A stretch of 64,000 bases of DNA from Candidatus Lariskella endosymbiont of Epinotia ramella (GCF_964019805.1 NZ_OZ026472.1:1488001-1552000); one strand, 5' to 3'; numbered from the stretch's first letter, positions 20,116 to 29,318 are shown. The notes: generated by a model not told the origin, from the letters alone. Translations and numbers: made by a program.

Positions 20116-21116
20116 ACGCCAATTCTGGATAAGGCTATATTTTACAAGGGATGAAAGTTAAAATTTAAAGATGGTTTGTTTTTCTTGAAGGCATAAGCAA
20201 CAAGAGCAGCAAGAATATTAACAAATGCGTTAATAGGAGATCTGTGCCTTGTATGCTCGATATTCATTTTATTTTTTAAATAATCGAATACAGTTTCTAT
20301 TATAGTTTGTTTTCGGAGTAAAATTTTATCTCTGAGGGTCATTAATTTGTTTTGCATGTTTTTTCTTATGCTATGCACCATTTTAAGACCTCTTTCATAC
20401 AAATTGAGAAACAGATTTTGCTTTATATAGCCTTTATCTACGTAAACTGTACCAAGCAAATCTTTTGTTAATTTGGGAACTGGGACTCTATCATCTACAT
20501 TTCCTTTTGTGATCTGCAAAGCAACAAATTCGCCTTTTTCATTGATAATTAAATGTAATTTAAATCCATAAAAATAACCCATGGTGGACTTGCTATATTT
20601 GGCGATGCCTTTAAAAACTTTATTACTAGATTGTCTTTTTGCGTGACAAACTTTAATCGGCGTAGAATCCATAAAATACACACCTGTTTTCTCGCCGAAT
20701 AATAAGTGCAGGAGTATATTTAATGGCATAAAAAGTCTTGTCATCAGCGCAATAAAGCGATTATAGCTTACAGCTTTTGGGAAATCATTCTTATGAAGAT
20801 ATTCCACATATGTTTTATAAAAATACTTAAAATTCTTTGAATGCGATGTGTGATACATTATCACAATTGTCAGCATTTCACTAAGGCTCATTGAGCATAA
20901 ACGATTCCTCTGAGCAAAAGACGGCAATAACTTGCTCTTCTCATGCGCAGAATAAATTTTGCAAAAATCATCTACAAAACAATATAATTCTGTTATATCT
21001 TTCTTCATACCTGTGCCATGCTTCTTCTATAAAAAAATTATGTAGCACAGGTATTATCTATTGTATACCTACCTTATATAACTTCCAAAAAATATAGCCT
21101 TATCCAGAATTGGCGT
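20116..21116 (-). mobile_element. IS982-family insertion sequence (1001 bp)
   Basis: Long perfect terminal inverted repeats beginning ACGCCAATTCTGGATAAGGC, with tata on both sides (20112-20115 and 21117-21120) as a likely target duplication. It encodes one intact transposase. It sits exactly at the left tip of the IS630-derived MITE. Confidence 0.85.
20142..21008 (-). CDS. IS982-family transposase
   Basis: The 288-aa single-frame transposase has the DDE-type core: D in FMDSTPIKVC, D in VYVDKGYI, E in TIIETVFDYLK. The KGYI and RHRSPINAFVNILAAL segments are typical of IS982 transposases. The start ATG at 21008 lies about 110 bases inside the right terminal repeat. No frameshift or stop, so the element is probably still functional. 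Confidence 0.92.
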   Translation of the reverse strand: MKKDITELYCFVDDFCKIYSAHEKSKLLPSFAQRNRLCSMSLSEMLTIVIMYHTSHSKNFKYFYKTYVEYLHKNDFPKAVSYNRFIALMTRLFMPLNILLHLLFGEKTGVYFMDSTPIKVCHAKRQSSNKVFKGIAKYSKSTMGYFYGFKLHLIINEKGEFVALQITKGNVDDRVPVPKLTKDLLGTVYVDKGYIKQNLFLNLYERGLKMVHSIRKNMQNKLMTLRDKILLRKQTIIETVFDYLKNKMNIEHTRHRSPINAFVNILAALVAYAFKKNKPSLNFNFHPL

Positions 21117-21117
21117 T

Positions 21118-21306
21118 ATAGTTATTTGAGTTGCATTAGCCTATGCATTAAGTTATAAGGAAAGCTAAAATGCGCACAAGTCACTATGGTATAGATTTAA
21201 GAGAGAAAGTAATAAGCTTCATAGAATCGGGTAACGCCAAGTCTGTTGCATCTCGACACATTAGATGGCTTCTTCTCAAGCGTGCTAATCTAACTCAAAT
21301 AACTAT
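21118..21306 (+). mobile_element. IS630-derived MITE with residual transposase N-terminus
   Basis: The 189-bp element has 23-bp imperfect terminal inverted repeats (ATAGTTATTTGAGTTGCAT... against ATAGTTATTTGAGTTAGAT..., 21 of 23 identical). Inside, ATG 21170 starts MRTSHYGIDLREKVISFIE, the N-terminal helix-turn-helix of an IS630 transposase, which after ~31 codons jumps to the right terminal region; the residual frame ends at 21346. It is an internal-deletion derivative that cannot make transposase. Confidence 0.75.
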
Positions 21307-21316
21307 AGCTAACCCA

Positions 21317-22009
21317 TTATATTCCTTGCATAGAATTTTGAAGTGAAGTTGTAATTTCTCTGCCATTTATATATTCACCTAGCATATCTCTTGCAAATGC
21401 AATGGTGATTTCTCTTCTTTTTTCAAGAGCAATTCTATCAAAATATTCTACTATATCCAATATGCTGGAAAAACTGCCTTCAATTCTACAACTTATATAT
21501 TCTATCACATTTAATGAGACAGAAATCTGTTTATCTGAAAAATGTTTTATCAATAGCGCTTTGATCAGATCTAAACAAGGAGTTTTAATAAAAATATGAT
21601 ATGTCGAGTTTATTCTTGATTTCAGATCTGGAATTAAGCACTGTAATGGCGAGGCTGTCGTCATCAATAATGATATCTCATTTTCAAGTGCAAAGTTTAT
21701 CAAGTAAAGTAGGGCTCTTTCGTCACTACATGTTTCCACATTTTCGAAAATGAGGTTCTTACTATATTCTAAGCTTAGTAAATTAGTTTGTTGACCTACA
21801 TACACGGCATTTTTTCGTGTGCCCCAAATGTTCGCTAAATGGCTTTTTCCACTACCTTTTTCTCCTACTATAATTAACCTATTATGCGGCCAAATATTAT
21901 CCCGTGTCACAGCATTGTACGCTTCTAAATTGCAAAGCGATACAACGAAATCATATGGATTATAATTAGATTTATAGACCAGAGGTAAAACTTGCTGTGT
22001 ATATTCCAT
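21317..22009 (-). CDS. DnaA-related AAA protein (Hda/HdaA-like)
   Basis: About 231 aa, related to the AAA+ module of DnaA and to Hda, which with the sliding clamp stimulates ATP hydrolysis by DnaA and limits re-initiation. Walker A is GEKGSGKS (IIVGEKGSGKSHLANIW). The Walker B region is degenerate (LIFENVE), as in many Hda proteins; a sensor-type SLLMTTAS segment follows, with no DNA-binding domain IV. The start chosen is ATG 22009 (MEYTQQVLPL). The frame is open further up to 22168, but those 53 codons are encoded by an R1 dispersed repeat and are not conserved-looking. Its 3' end abuts the IS630-derived MITE. Confidence 0.8.
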   Translation of the reverse strand: MEYTQQVLPLVYKSNYNPYDFVVSLCNLEAYNAVTRDNIWPHNRLIIVGEKGSGKSHLANIWGTRKNAVYVGQQTNLLSLEYSKNLIFENVETCSDERALLYLINFALENEISLLMTTASPLQCLIPDLKSRINSTYHIFIKTPCLDLIKALLIKHFSDKQISVSLNVIEYISCRIEGSFSSILDIVEYFDRIALEKRREITIAFARDMLGEYINGREITTSLQNSMQGI

Positions 22010-22078
22010 CTTTTTGACAACTACTCTACTTAGATTTATAGATATTAAAGGCATGGCCAATATACTAGTTACGCCTTG

Positions 22079-22327
22079 TGTCATAACTCTAAGGAATATG
22101 GGATTTATCTTGACCTGCAAGTCATCATGGCGCACCGAAAACCCAGCAAAAAATGGCAAAATTGCCAAAAACCTTATGGATTTGGTTAAGTAGTCGTTGC
22201 AAGGTACAGGATAAATTATATATCCGAAAATTAGCGCATGGTAATTCTAAAAGCTAATTTTTGTATATTTAATTCTCCACAAAAATTTATTTGCGTAGCA
22301 AACTGATTTTTGACAAACAGACTCATT
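22079..22327 (+). repeat. R1-family composite repeat, full-length example
   Basis: Runs from TCATAACTCTAAGGAATATG through GCCAAAAACCTTATGGATTTG and ATATATCCGAAAATTAGCGCA to TTTTTGACAAACAGACTC. The same order of blocks is found at 41897-42136 and, shortened, at 58510-58705. The inner pair AAAATTAGCGCATGG / AAAGCTAATTTTTG forms a hairpin. Confidence 0.75.
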
Positions 22328-22468
22328 TGAAAACGAGTGTACTGACCAAATGAGCTTTTTAGCAAAAACTTCATCCAAGTCTGATACTCGCATATTCATG
22401 CTATAATAAAATACATACAGCAGTATAGTTAAATCATTACTTTTGCTGCAAATAATGCAATTCAATAT

Positions 22469-23134
22469 CTAGTAACTTAATTTCTTTTCAATTTGTTTTC
22501 CTATATACTCTATGATTAGGACGAATATATAATAGTAAACACCTGCGATCAATAGAGGTGTAAAAAAGGTAAATTGTTCTGCTGCGATAGCTTGTGACCT
22601 TCTCATTATATCCATTGCTCCTATTGTTCCTATTAGAGCAGTTTCCTTAAGCAACGCGATAATTTCATTTATCATAGAAGGCAAAATATTACGTATAACT
22701 TGCGGGAGTATTATGTCACGCCACATATAGAAATTCGGTATTCGCAAGGTTTGGGCGGCTTCAAACTGCCCTTTGGGAAGATATTCTATTCCAGCTCTTA
22801 GAATCTCTGCGACGTAAGCTGCGCTATTAAAACCAAATGTTAATATTCCAGCAAGCACAACGCTCATTTTTATTCCTAGGAATGAAGGAATTGCAAAGTA
22901 AACAAAGCTTAACTGTAAAATTACAGGCGTACCTCTTATCACAGAAATAACCGCACTTATACTTCTTATGCAAATATTTTTATGTCTCATGACGGCCAGT
23001 AGCGTTCCTAGTAGTATACCTACAAATGCAGCGGAGAAAAGGATTTGCAAAGTTACAACTGCACCAACGCCTATCAAGAGAAACTGAGAGCCAATATCCC
23101 AAAAATAACTTTTTATAGATTCTATATACTGCAT
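22469..23134 (-). CDS. polar amino-acid ABC transporter permease
   Basis: The 221-aa inner-membrane protein has about five membrane segments and the HisM/GlnP-type signature: VIRGTPVILQLSFVYF, the EAA loop region (AEILRAGIEYLPKGQFEAAQTLRI, DIILPQVIRNILPSMINE). It would pair with a periplasmic binding protein and an ATPase of the GlnQ type; neither is next to it in this window. Closest known role is glutamine/polar amino-acid uptake (glnP-like), useful for a host-dependent organism. It ends 17 bases downstream of the virB8 gene; the shared transcript is probably fortuitous. Confidence 0.88.
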   Translation of the reverse strand: MQYIESIKSYFWDIGSQFLLIGVGAVVTLQILFSAAFVGILLGTLLAVMRHKNICIRSISAVISVIRGTPVILQLSFVYFAIPSFLGIKMSVVLAGILTFGFNSAAYVAEILRAGIEYLPKGQFEAAQTLRIPNFYMWRDIILPQVIRNILPSMINEIIALLKETALIGTIGAMDIMRRSQAIAAEQFTFFTPLLIAGVYYYIFVLIIEYIGKQIEKKLSY

Positions 23135-23150
23135 AAGTAATGACAGATTA

Positions 23151-23870
23151 TCAAGATGAATGCAAATTGCAAGATGAGCTGTAAGACGTTACCATAAACT
23201 TTAAAGCAACACTTTTATCTATCACTTTTTCTATATCTGTCAAACTAAATATTAATTCTGCAGTACATTTTGAAACCACTGTGCTGTTATATGAAAGCTC
23301 AGTAATGAGAAAGTCCACCGTGGCTCTAAAGGGGCGATTATAGTATTCAAAGAACTTTACATCCTTAACACTTACGTCTTTTCTTGTTTGTGTTTTGTAC
23401 TTTAATACAGGGCTATCAGGATTTTGTCTTGTATCCATATAATTCAAAAACTCAGAAAGCACTTTTTTTGAAGAATTACTCTGTAAAAATGCTATTTTCT
23501 GATCCCAACTTTCTTTATTTGAATATTCTTCGTATTTATAGCTTTCTCTAGATTGAATATACGCAGTTATCATATATCTTGCAACGGATTTATCTATACT
23601 ATCTCCTAAGTGTGATATAGAGTGAATCCTAGTGACATAATTAACTTGATCGTCTGTATAAGAAACTAATGGATATTGTTCAATAGAATAACGTGCTCTT
23701 GCCAGGTGTATAGCAACAATAGCAGCAACAAGTGCTAACAGTGTTACTATAAACATATATGTGAATTGTGTGTAATAAGAAAGATATCTGGATGTATGCC
23801 AATCCAAGGCAGCTTTAAAATAGCGCCCTGTTTCTATCTCATCATCAATGTTGAGCTCAGTCTTTTCCAT
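23151..23870 (-). CDS. virB8: type IV secretion system protein VirB8
   Basis: The 239-aa inner-membrane protein has a short cytoplasmic N-terminus, one membrane segment (residues ~38-56) and a periplasmic domain. In T4SS, VirB8 nucleates the inner-membrane complex with VirB6, VirB9 and VirB10. Family marks: DDQVNYVTRIHSI, VARYMITAYIQSRESY with the conserved YI.SRE core, and FFEYYNRPFRATVDFLI. The start ATG 23870 has TAGGA just upstream. It is isolated from other virB genes, matching the scattered T4SS clusters and virB8 paralogues of Rickettsiales. Confidence 0.85.
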   Translation of the reverse strand: MEKTELNIDDEIETGRYFKAALDWHTSRYLSYYTQFTYMFIVTLLALVAAIVAIHLARARYSIEQYPLVSYTDDQVNYVTRIHSISHLGDSIDKSVARYMITAYIQSRESYKYEEYSNKESWDQKIAFLQSNSSKKVLSEFLNYMDTRQNPDSPVLKYKTQTRKDVSVKDVKFFEYYNRPFRATVDFLITELSYNSTVVSKCTAELIFSLTDIEKVIDKSVALKFMVTSYSSSCNLHSS

Positions 23871-24059
23871 TCCTAGGCTTAAGTAATATAAATATAGCTT
23901 CGTATCAAAATCCGAAATACCAAGTCTTCATTTACCTGTGATATATATGGTAATATGCATTATTCTAAAAAACCAAATACTCTATTGCAATACTATTTAA
24001 CTGCTTTCTTCTAATTGCTTTGTGTATCTTTATTGCAGTGCCTGCAAACAAAGTGCTTG

Positions 24060-24212
24060 TGTAAGAATTTTAATGGCATGATTTTTTAGAGTAGTAGTTA
24101 ATTTCTGAATCAAATATTATATATTTACAAAAAAATTAACGAAGTAATACTTGAAAATCAGGCCAAAGGAGTCTGCGCAAATGACTTGACTGGCAGGGCC
24201 TACTATATAGTT
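24060..24212 (+). repeat. R2 dispersed repeat
   Basis: Contains GATTTTTTAGAG, CAGTTAATTTCTGA-like and AAATTAACGAAGTAATACTT, AAAATCAGGCCAAAGGAGTC. The same blocks in order occur at 46140-46285 and 61755-62030, and inverted at 53275-53400. Confidence 0.75.
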
Positions 24213-24287
24213 TAATGCAGAGTTTGCCATTTATATAAATTACTTGCATTACAATAGACTTCTTCTTCACACTCGGTTGCGAGGCAA

Positions 24288-24395
24288 GTGCAAGGAGCAT
24301 ACGAAAGCGCAAGTGTACAAGAAGCACATGAGCATACTATGTATGCTCAGGATGCAACAAAGCAATTGTCAAGCTGTAACAAACGTTTGAAGAAG
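24288..24395 (+). pseudogene. decayed copy of a ~30-residue coding module
   Basis: Shares AAGGAGCATA, AGTGTACAA, ACATGAGCAT and ACAAAGCAAT, in the same order and spacing, with 4001-4095 inside the sulfatase-family gene. The translated segments align (V-GAY, SVQ, HEH, D-TKQ). There is no start codon or complete gene here. Confidence 0.5.
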
Positions 24396-24534
24396 AAATC
24401 CAATAAAAATTCTACATGCCAGACCTAGCATCTGCATTTGGAAGCATAGATAATAAGCTATATGATAAATCTGCCACATATTTTCCTGAGTCTCAATTAA
24501 ATCTTAATTTAATTGAAGCATGATAACAAACATT

Positions 24535-24565
24535 GACCTAATGCTATAACTTATAGCATTAGGTC
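24535..24565 (-). terminator. hairpin downstream of the CaaX-tailed gene
   Basis: Perfect 14-bp arms (GACCTAATGCTATA and its inverse) around a 3-nt loop, 11 bases after the stop of the minus-strand gene at 24577. The following minus-strand bases are moderately T-rich. A strong intrinsic-terminator candidate. Confidence 0.65.
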
Positions 24566-24576
24566 ACATCGGTCAT

Positions 24577-25188
24577 TTATGATATAGCACAGGAAGCTTT
24601 TACGTGATGTTGTACTTCTGCGTGATGTTCTGGATTAGGATCTAGTTCTAGTGCATGTTCTAGTGTTGCACCAGAAGTTTGCCCAGAGCTAGAACTTTGT
24701 TCTTGGTTAGTAGGATTTAGTGCCACATGGTTTGCAATAACCGCAGCACTCGTCAATTGAGCATTTGGAATATTATTAACTTCTACTTGCGATACTGTTT
24801 GATTAGTAGGCTGCTGTATAATATTACGTAAAGCATTACATATTTCTTCTGAAATCTTGTTAGCTTGCTGATATTTTGAGTCGCTAGTTTCTTTATCCAT
24901 GTCTTGGTTACCTCCTTCATTTATAGTGCTGCAAGTAGAAGCACTCCCAACGGCACTAGTTTCATCATTTAGATCGATTTCTGCTAGCGCTGCTCCCAAA
25001 GCTGCTGTGTTAACTTGGCCATGCTCAAGATCAGTCTGAACAACTTGAGTGCCGGACTCTATTGTAACACTATTCTCCTGATTTGTGTTGTCTTGATTTC
25101 GCAAAGTATAAAATTTTTTTAAACAGTTCCAAAATGCATCTTTAAAACGTTGTAACAAATCAACAACTGGTTGTTTTAACAAAATCAT
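24577..25188 (-). CDS. hydrophilic protein ending in a CaaX box, candidate secreted effector
   Basis: I do not recognise a family. The start is ATG 25188, decided by a perfect AAGGAGGT four bases upstream; it gives 203 aa. Residues ~1-27 could form an amphipathic basic helix (LLQRFKDAFWNCLKKFY); the rest is low-complexity, acidic, Asn/Gln/Ser-rich and probably disordered. No signal peptide, no membrane segment. The last four residues are CAIS, which fits the eukaryotic prenylation CaaX motif (Cys, two aliphatic, Ser favouring farnesylation). Known bacterial effectors use this to have the host lipidate them. VirB8 is encoded 0.7 kb upstream on the same strand, so a T4SS exists. The effector role is inference; a chance C-terminus is the main alternative. 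Confidence 0.6.
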   Translation of the reverse strand: MILLKQPVVDLLQRFKDAFWNCLKKFYTLRNQDNTNQENSVTIESGTQVVQTDLEHGQVNTAALGAALAEIDLNDETSAVGSASTCSTINEGGNQDMDKETSDSKYQQANKISEEICNALRNIIQQPTNQTVSQVEVNNIPNAQLTSAAVIANHVALNPTNQEQSSSSGQTSGATLEHALELDPNPEHHAEVQHHVKASCAIS

Positions 25189-26318
25189 AACTACCTCCTT
25201 GCTTTTATCCAATACATCAGCCTTCTGCAGACAGTAAAATCAAACGAGTAGTAGCATTTTAATGATAAGACACATAAATTAGTCCTTATAACACAAGCTG
25301 TAACAATTGTGTATATACTCGTTATGCTTCAAAATTGGGGCCTTTAGAATGCTCCTTATGTCTTTTGTTTCAAACAAACACTTGGCGCACCATTCTTCAT
25401 AGCTCTTTTTGATTTCTAACTTCGTATGCACGCAAGTTAAATAGCAACTCTTCATTTATCAGAGGTATAGAAGCAAGTCATCGTTCACAGGTTAATCTCA
25501 AGTATAGAGCACAAAATTTATCAAGTGCAGGAAAACCAAGGTATGCGTTTATGAAAACCTTACATAGCAAGGCTGCAAATGCATGTGAACAATATGCACA
25601 TACTGCAGGAACCACTTTGCATAGATCAATTGTTCCTGTTTTCTACTGAGCTTAAAATTGCACGATCTTAGCATACTAACAACTTCTAAAGAAGTGTGTT
25701 ATCAAAAGTCAGATTCAAAATATTTTAACTTAAATAACAACTACAGTCGAAAATCTCTTTCATTTTACTGTTTAGCATTCGTCTTAGATATCGGATTTTT
25801 ACTGAAATGACTATAAAAGCTCATGACTGCGATGCACCAACGGCTTTATGTTGATATTGCAGTGCATAAAAAGCGCTTTGGCCAACACTAACTGTCTTGG
25901 CGCATCGAATAGTATTTGTCATGCTGCTCCACAAGCACCTGTATAATAATTTTAACACACAGAAAACCTAGCAATTGCTTGGCAATTCCACGCATCGAAT
26001 ATAACAGCGCAGCAAGAGATGCCACAGTCTGTATATAATTTATCTTATATTGATTTATTTATTTTGTTAAGTTTTTTTAAATAGCAGCAATCATTATTAC
26101 ATTTTTTTATACCTCACAAGAAATTGATACATAGGATAAATTTTATGCAGCTTATTTACACCAAATCCTACAAATAACAACATATAGTCGCTACGTATTC
26201 TTTAGAAAATTTAAGATGTAATTTGATTGAGGCATACTAGAAGTACAACGACTAGGAGCGCACTTAAATTTTCTAAAAAGACGAACTAAAGCGTCCTGTT
26301 ATTTAGGGAGAGTTGGTA
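25189..26318. other. 1.1-kb intergenic region, decayed repeats
   Basis: 25325-25480 is an R4 repeat; 26228-26325 resembles 13858-13957. A start-less open frame of about 66 codons on the plus strand (about 25430-25650, ending ...HRSIVPVFY) may be a gene remnant. The remainder shows no gene, tRNA or clear promoter. Confidence 0.5.
25325..25480 (+). repeat. R4 dispersed repeat
   Basis: Blocks TTCAAAATTG, CCTTTAGAATGCTCCTTAT, ATTCTTCATAGCTC, TCTAACTTCGTATG and AACTCTTCATTTATCAGA recur at 52785-52860 plus 53090-53190 and, partly, at 58843-58965. Confidence 0.6.
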
Positions 26319-28343
26319 TTATATAAAAGTATATGGATCTATATCTATTTTAATCTTAATACAATTTTGTTGCGGAAGTGAGCCGATAAACTTTTGTACC
26401 ATATTTTGTATGTTTATCGGTTTTGGAGTTCCTACTCTATTTTTAGAGTGATGCGTTGGAACTCTTGCTATTACTCTATATCTATACATTGATCTTAGCT
26501 TAAATATTGGAGCGGGAGTGGGACCTAGCATATATTCAGTATCTATTCTAACGCTACGTATAAACTCAAGAAGTTTTGATTCATTAGCGCATGAAAAAGT
26601 TATAAGCGCAAGCCTCGCAAAAGGAGGCATCATAGCTAATTCCCTATCATTTAGTTCAGACCTTAAAAATCCTTCTCTATCATACAAAGCTATATTCTGT
26701 AGTACTACACTATTTGGCATATATGCTTGCAGGCAAACTACGCCTTTCGTACTTTCTCTCCCAGCTCTTCCTGACACTTGATGTATCAATTGATATGTCT
26801 TTTCAAGACTTCGTGGATCGCAGCTGAAGCTTCCTGCGTCTGCGTCAATAACACCAACTAAATGCAAGTCCTTAAAATGCAATCCTTTTGCAATAATCTG
26901 CGTGCCTATTATAATGTCAATATCTCTATTATGTATTGCATTAATCATTGCAGATGCAGTCTTGTGATTCGTTGCAGTATCGCTGGTGAAAACAGCTATT
27001 CTCGCACCTGGAAATAAAGATTTTAATTCCTCCTCTACTCTTTCTATTCCAGGGCCATAGACCAAGATTTGTTTGTGTCCACCACAGCTTTGACAGGAAT
27101 TTGTATTAAGTATGTTATATCCACAATAATGGCATTGTAATATGTTCTTTTGTTTATGTAGCACAAGATAAAAATTACAATTTTTGCATTCTGCTTTGCT
27201 ACCACATATTTTACAGATGCTGAGAGGTGCGTAGCCCCTTCTATTTAAAAATATTATGCTTTGTTTCTTTGCTTCTAAAGTATTTAATATTTGCCGCTTT
27301 AAAGCCGATGAAATCCAACTACCTTTTGGCAAAATTTCACTATTCATATCGATAATCTTTACCTCAGGCATTTCTACACGCGAAAATCTTTCTGGTAGAT
27401 GAGTATGCTTATACTTTCCGTTTTTTGCGTTGCAATATGTCTCTATTGATGGAGTTGCTGAGGCTAATACTATAGGAATTGACTCAAGCTTTGCTCTGAA
27501 TACAGCCATATCTCTTGCGTGGTATATCTGCCCTTCTTCTTGTTTGAATGATGAGTCGTGTTCTTCGTCAACTACGATCAATCCTAGATTTGAGAATGGC
27601 AAAAATAAGGCGCTTCTTGCACCAATGACGATGATACTCTCGCCACGAAGTGCAGCTTGCCAAGTGAGTTTTTTATTCTTTGCAGTAACAGAAGAATGCC
27701 ATTGTGAAACTTGCTGCGTTTTAAATCTGTATTTTAATTTTTCAAAAAGACTAGTGCTGAGTACTATTTCTGGCAGCAATACTAAGATCTGCTTTTTCAG
27801 AACAACCATACGGTCTATTACAGCACAATAAACTTCAGTCTTTCCAGATCCTGTGACGCCATCCAGGAGTGTTGCACAAAACTCCTTGGAATTAAACAGT
27901 ATTTGATCCGCAGCAGTTTTTTGGGCGCTGGAAAGAGCAATAGTTTTTTGATATTCATCCATGTCACTGTGATCAGGCGCACTTTCCTGCTCTTTTACAT
28001 CTAAATCCAGAAATTTCTGGGACTTTGGCATAGATAACTTCAAAGCCATTCCAAGTGGCATCATATTATACTCAGCAACACGTTCTATGAACTTCATAAA
28101 TGTTTGTGTTACCTTACAAGCAAGGTATACCTTGATCACTTGTTTAATCAGCCTTTTATCGCTATTTTCTTCCGACTTGGTTGTTTTGATAGCCCATATT
28201 ATGCCTAATATTTCCTTACTTTTAAACGGAACTAATACAAAACACCCAACTAGATCCGAGTCATTCAGGAGTATTTCCTCACTTATTGTATAATCAAATA
28301 GCTTATTAAATGGCAGAGGTACTAATACAGAAACTAATCGCAT
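26319..28343 (-). CDS. priA: primosomal replication restart helicase PriA
   Basis: PriA recognises stalled forks and reloads the replisome. The 674-aa protein is somewhat short for the family through the N-terminal DNA-binding part. Walker A is at ~161-170 (DGVTGSGKTE), the DEAH-like box is VVDEEHDSSF, and the eight zinc-binding cysteines are in CKICGSKAECKNC and CHYCG...CQSCGG. Helicase motifs GTQIIAKGLHF and HQVSGRAGR are intact. It follows rnhB by about 30 bases in the same direction. Confidence 0.95.
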   Translation of the reverse strand: MRLVSVLVPLPFNKLFDYTISEEILLNDSDLVGCFVLVPFKSKEILGIIWAIKTTKSEENSDKRLIKQVIKVYLACKVTQTFMKFIERVAEYNMMPLGMALKLSMPKSQKFLDLDVKEQESAPDHSDMDEYQKTIALSSAQKTAADQILFNSKEFCATLLDGVTGSGKTEVYCAVIDRMVVLKKQILVLLPEIVLSTSLFEKLKYRFKTQQVSQWHSSVTAKNKKLTWQAALRGESIIVIGARSALFLPFSNLGLIVVDEEHDSSFKQEEGQIYHARDMAVFRAKLESIPIVLASATPSIETYCNAKNGKYKHTHLPERFSRVEMPEVKIIDMNSEILPKGSWISSALKRQILNTLEAKKQSIIFLNRRGYAPLSICKICGSKAECKNCNFYLVLHKQKNILQCHYCGYNILNTNSCQSCGGHKQILVYGPGIERVEEELKSLFPGARIAVFTSDTATNHKTASAMINAIHNRDIDIIIGTQIIAKGLHFKDLHLVGVIDADAGSFSCDPRSLEKTYQLIHQVSGRAGRESTKGVVCLQAYMPNSVVLQNIALYDREGFLRSELNDRELAMMPPFARLALITFSCANESKLLEFIRSVRIDTEYMLGPTPAPIFKLRSMYRYRVIARVPTHHSKNRVGTPKPINIQNMVQKFIGSLPQQNCIKIKIDIDPYTFI

Positions 28344-28373
28344 ATGATAAATTATTGTGTAAGATAATTAGTT

Positions 28374-29015
28374 CTAAATGATTTTGCGCAAGAATAAAGA
28401 GCGGTGGTATTTCACACTGCCGAATTTTTTAATCGCATTGATGTGCTCGAAAGTTCCATACCCCTTATTCTTAAGCCAAGAATAGTGAGGAAATTCTTTG
28501 CCAAGTAATAGCATTATCTCATCTCTTATTACTTTCGCAACTATAGATGCTGAGGCAATCGCTAATGATTTCATGTCTCCGCCTACAATACATCTAGTTT
28601 TATCAGAAAGCTGAGGTTGATTAAATGGATTGGCATTACCATCCACCAAAATCACTTTGTCAGAGTAATCAAGTTTTAAAACGGCTCTCAACATAGCAAG
28701 ATGCGTTGCTTCTCGGATATTTAGCTTATTTATTTCTTCAACACTGCTAAGACAAGCTGCCCATTTCGATACTTTTATAATACGTTCAAATAAGCACTGC
28801 CTTTGCTTCTCAGAAAGTTTTTTTGAATCTTTTATTCCGTAAATATCTGGATTTTTTTCGAAAAAAACAGCTGCAGCGACAATAGGGCCTGCAAGTGCAC
28901 CTCTTCCTACTTCGTCGATTCCTATGACGCCACTTTCAAACTGATTATCGATAGATTGTTTGTTTAATTCTACCACTTCTTTAGTTCGCTTTATGGATTT
29001 CATAGATTGGTTCAT
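28374..29015 (-). CDS. rnhB: ribonuclease HII
   Basis: Removes RNA from RNA-DNA hybrids and misincorporated ribonucleotides. The catalytic set is visible: D and E in IGIDEVGRGALAGP, D in VILVDGNANPF and the later IASASIVAKVIRDE. The start is uncertain: the frame opens at TTG 29087, but ATG 29015 (MNQSMKSIKR) gives 213 aa, close to the family length, and is preferred. The conserved core begins ~30 residues later. Confidence 0.92.
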   Translation of the reverse strand: MNQSMKSIKRTKEVVELNKQSIDNQFESGVIGIDEVGRGALAGPIVAAAVFFEKNPDIYGIKDSKKLSEKQRQCLFERIIKVSKWAACLSSVEEINKLNIREATHLAMLRAVLKLDYSDKVILVDGNANPFNQPQLSDKTRCIVGGDMKSLAIASASIVAKVIRDEIMLLLGKEFPHYSWLKNKGYGTFEHINAIKKFGSVKYHRSLFLRKII

Positions 29016-29318
29016 CAACGTAATATGCGTTTCTTTCCTTATATATACCGCAGGTAAATAATATGTACATATGAAGTTAAACTTCAAAAAGAGTTAGGAA
29101 GAAATAAGGTGGCATGTGTATGGATCAATACTTAACGAGCGATCTAACGACACAAATTTTGAAATGTATGGCGAGTATACCTTTTCATTTACTCGAGGTA
29201 TATAAGGAAAGTTTATGATGTGTAAATATAAAATTCATTAGTAATACCAACTCCCCACAAATAATAGATGACCTGCTGTTTGTTCGATGTGACTTTTCAA
29301 TAATTTTCTAATTTTCTG
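29016..29318. other. divergent intergenic region rnhB / rimP
   Basis: About 300 AT-rich bases before the rimP promoter. No gene is seen; a fragment near 29240-29260 resembles the ACCAACTC motif of R4. Confidence 0.45.

Larger units (their letters stand above)
23871..24534. other. intergenic region with R2 repeat and decayed coding fragment
   Basis: 24060-24212 is an R2 repeat. 24264-24425 holds an open frame without a start codon whose middle (VQGAYESASVQEAHEH, DATKQL) resembles the insert in the sulfatase-family protein at 2306-4465. Nothing else coding is visible. Confidence 0.55.

Noticed and set aside
22247-22465. 72-codon minus-strand frame between the Hda-like gene and the ABC permease
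   Set aside because: More than a third lies on an R1 repeat and the composition is not protein-like.
24136-24327. 63-codon minus-strand frame
   Set aside because: It overlaps the R2 repeat and the decayed coding module; no start signal or homology.
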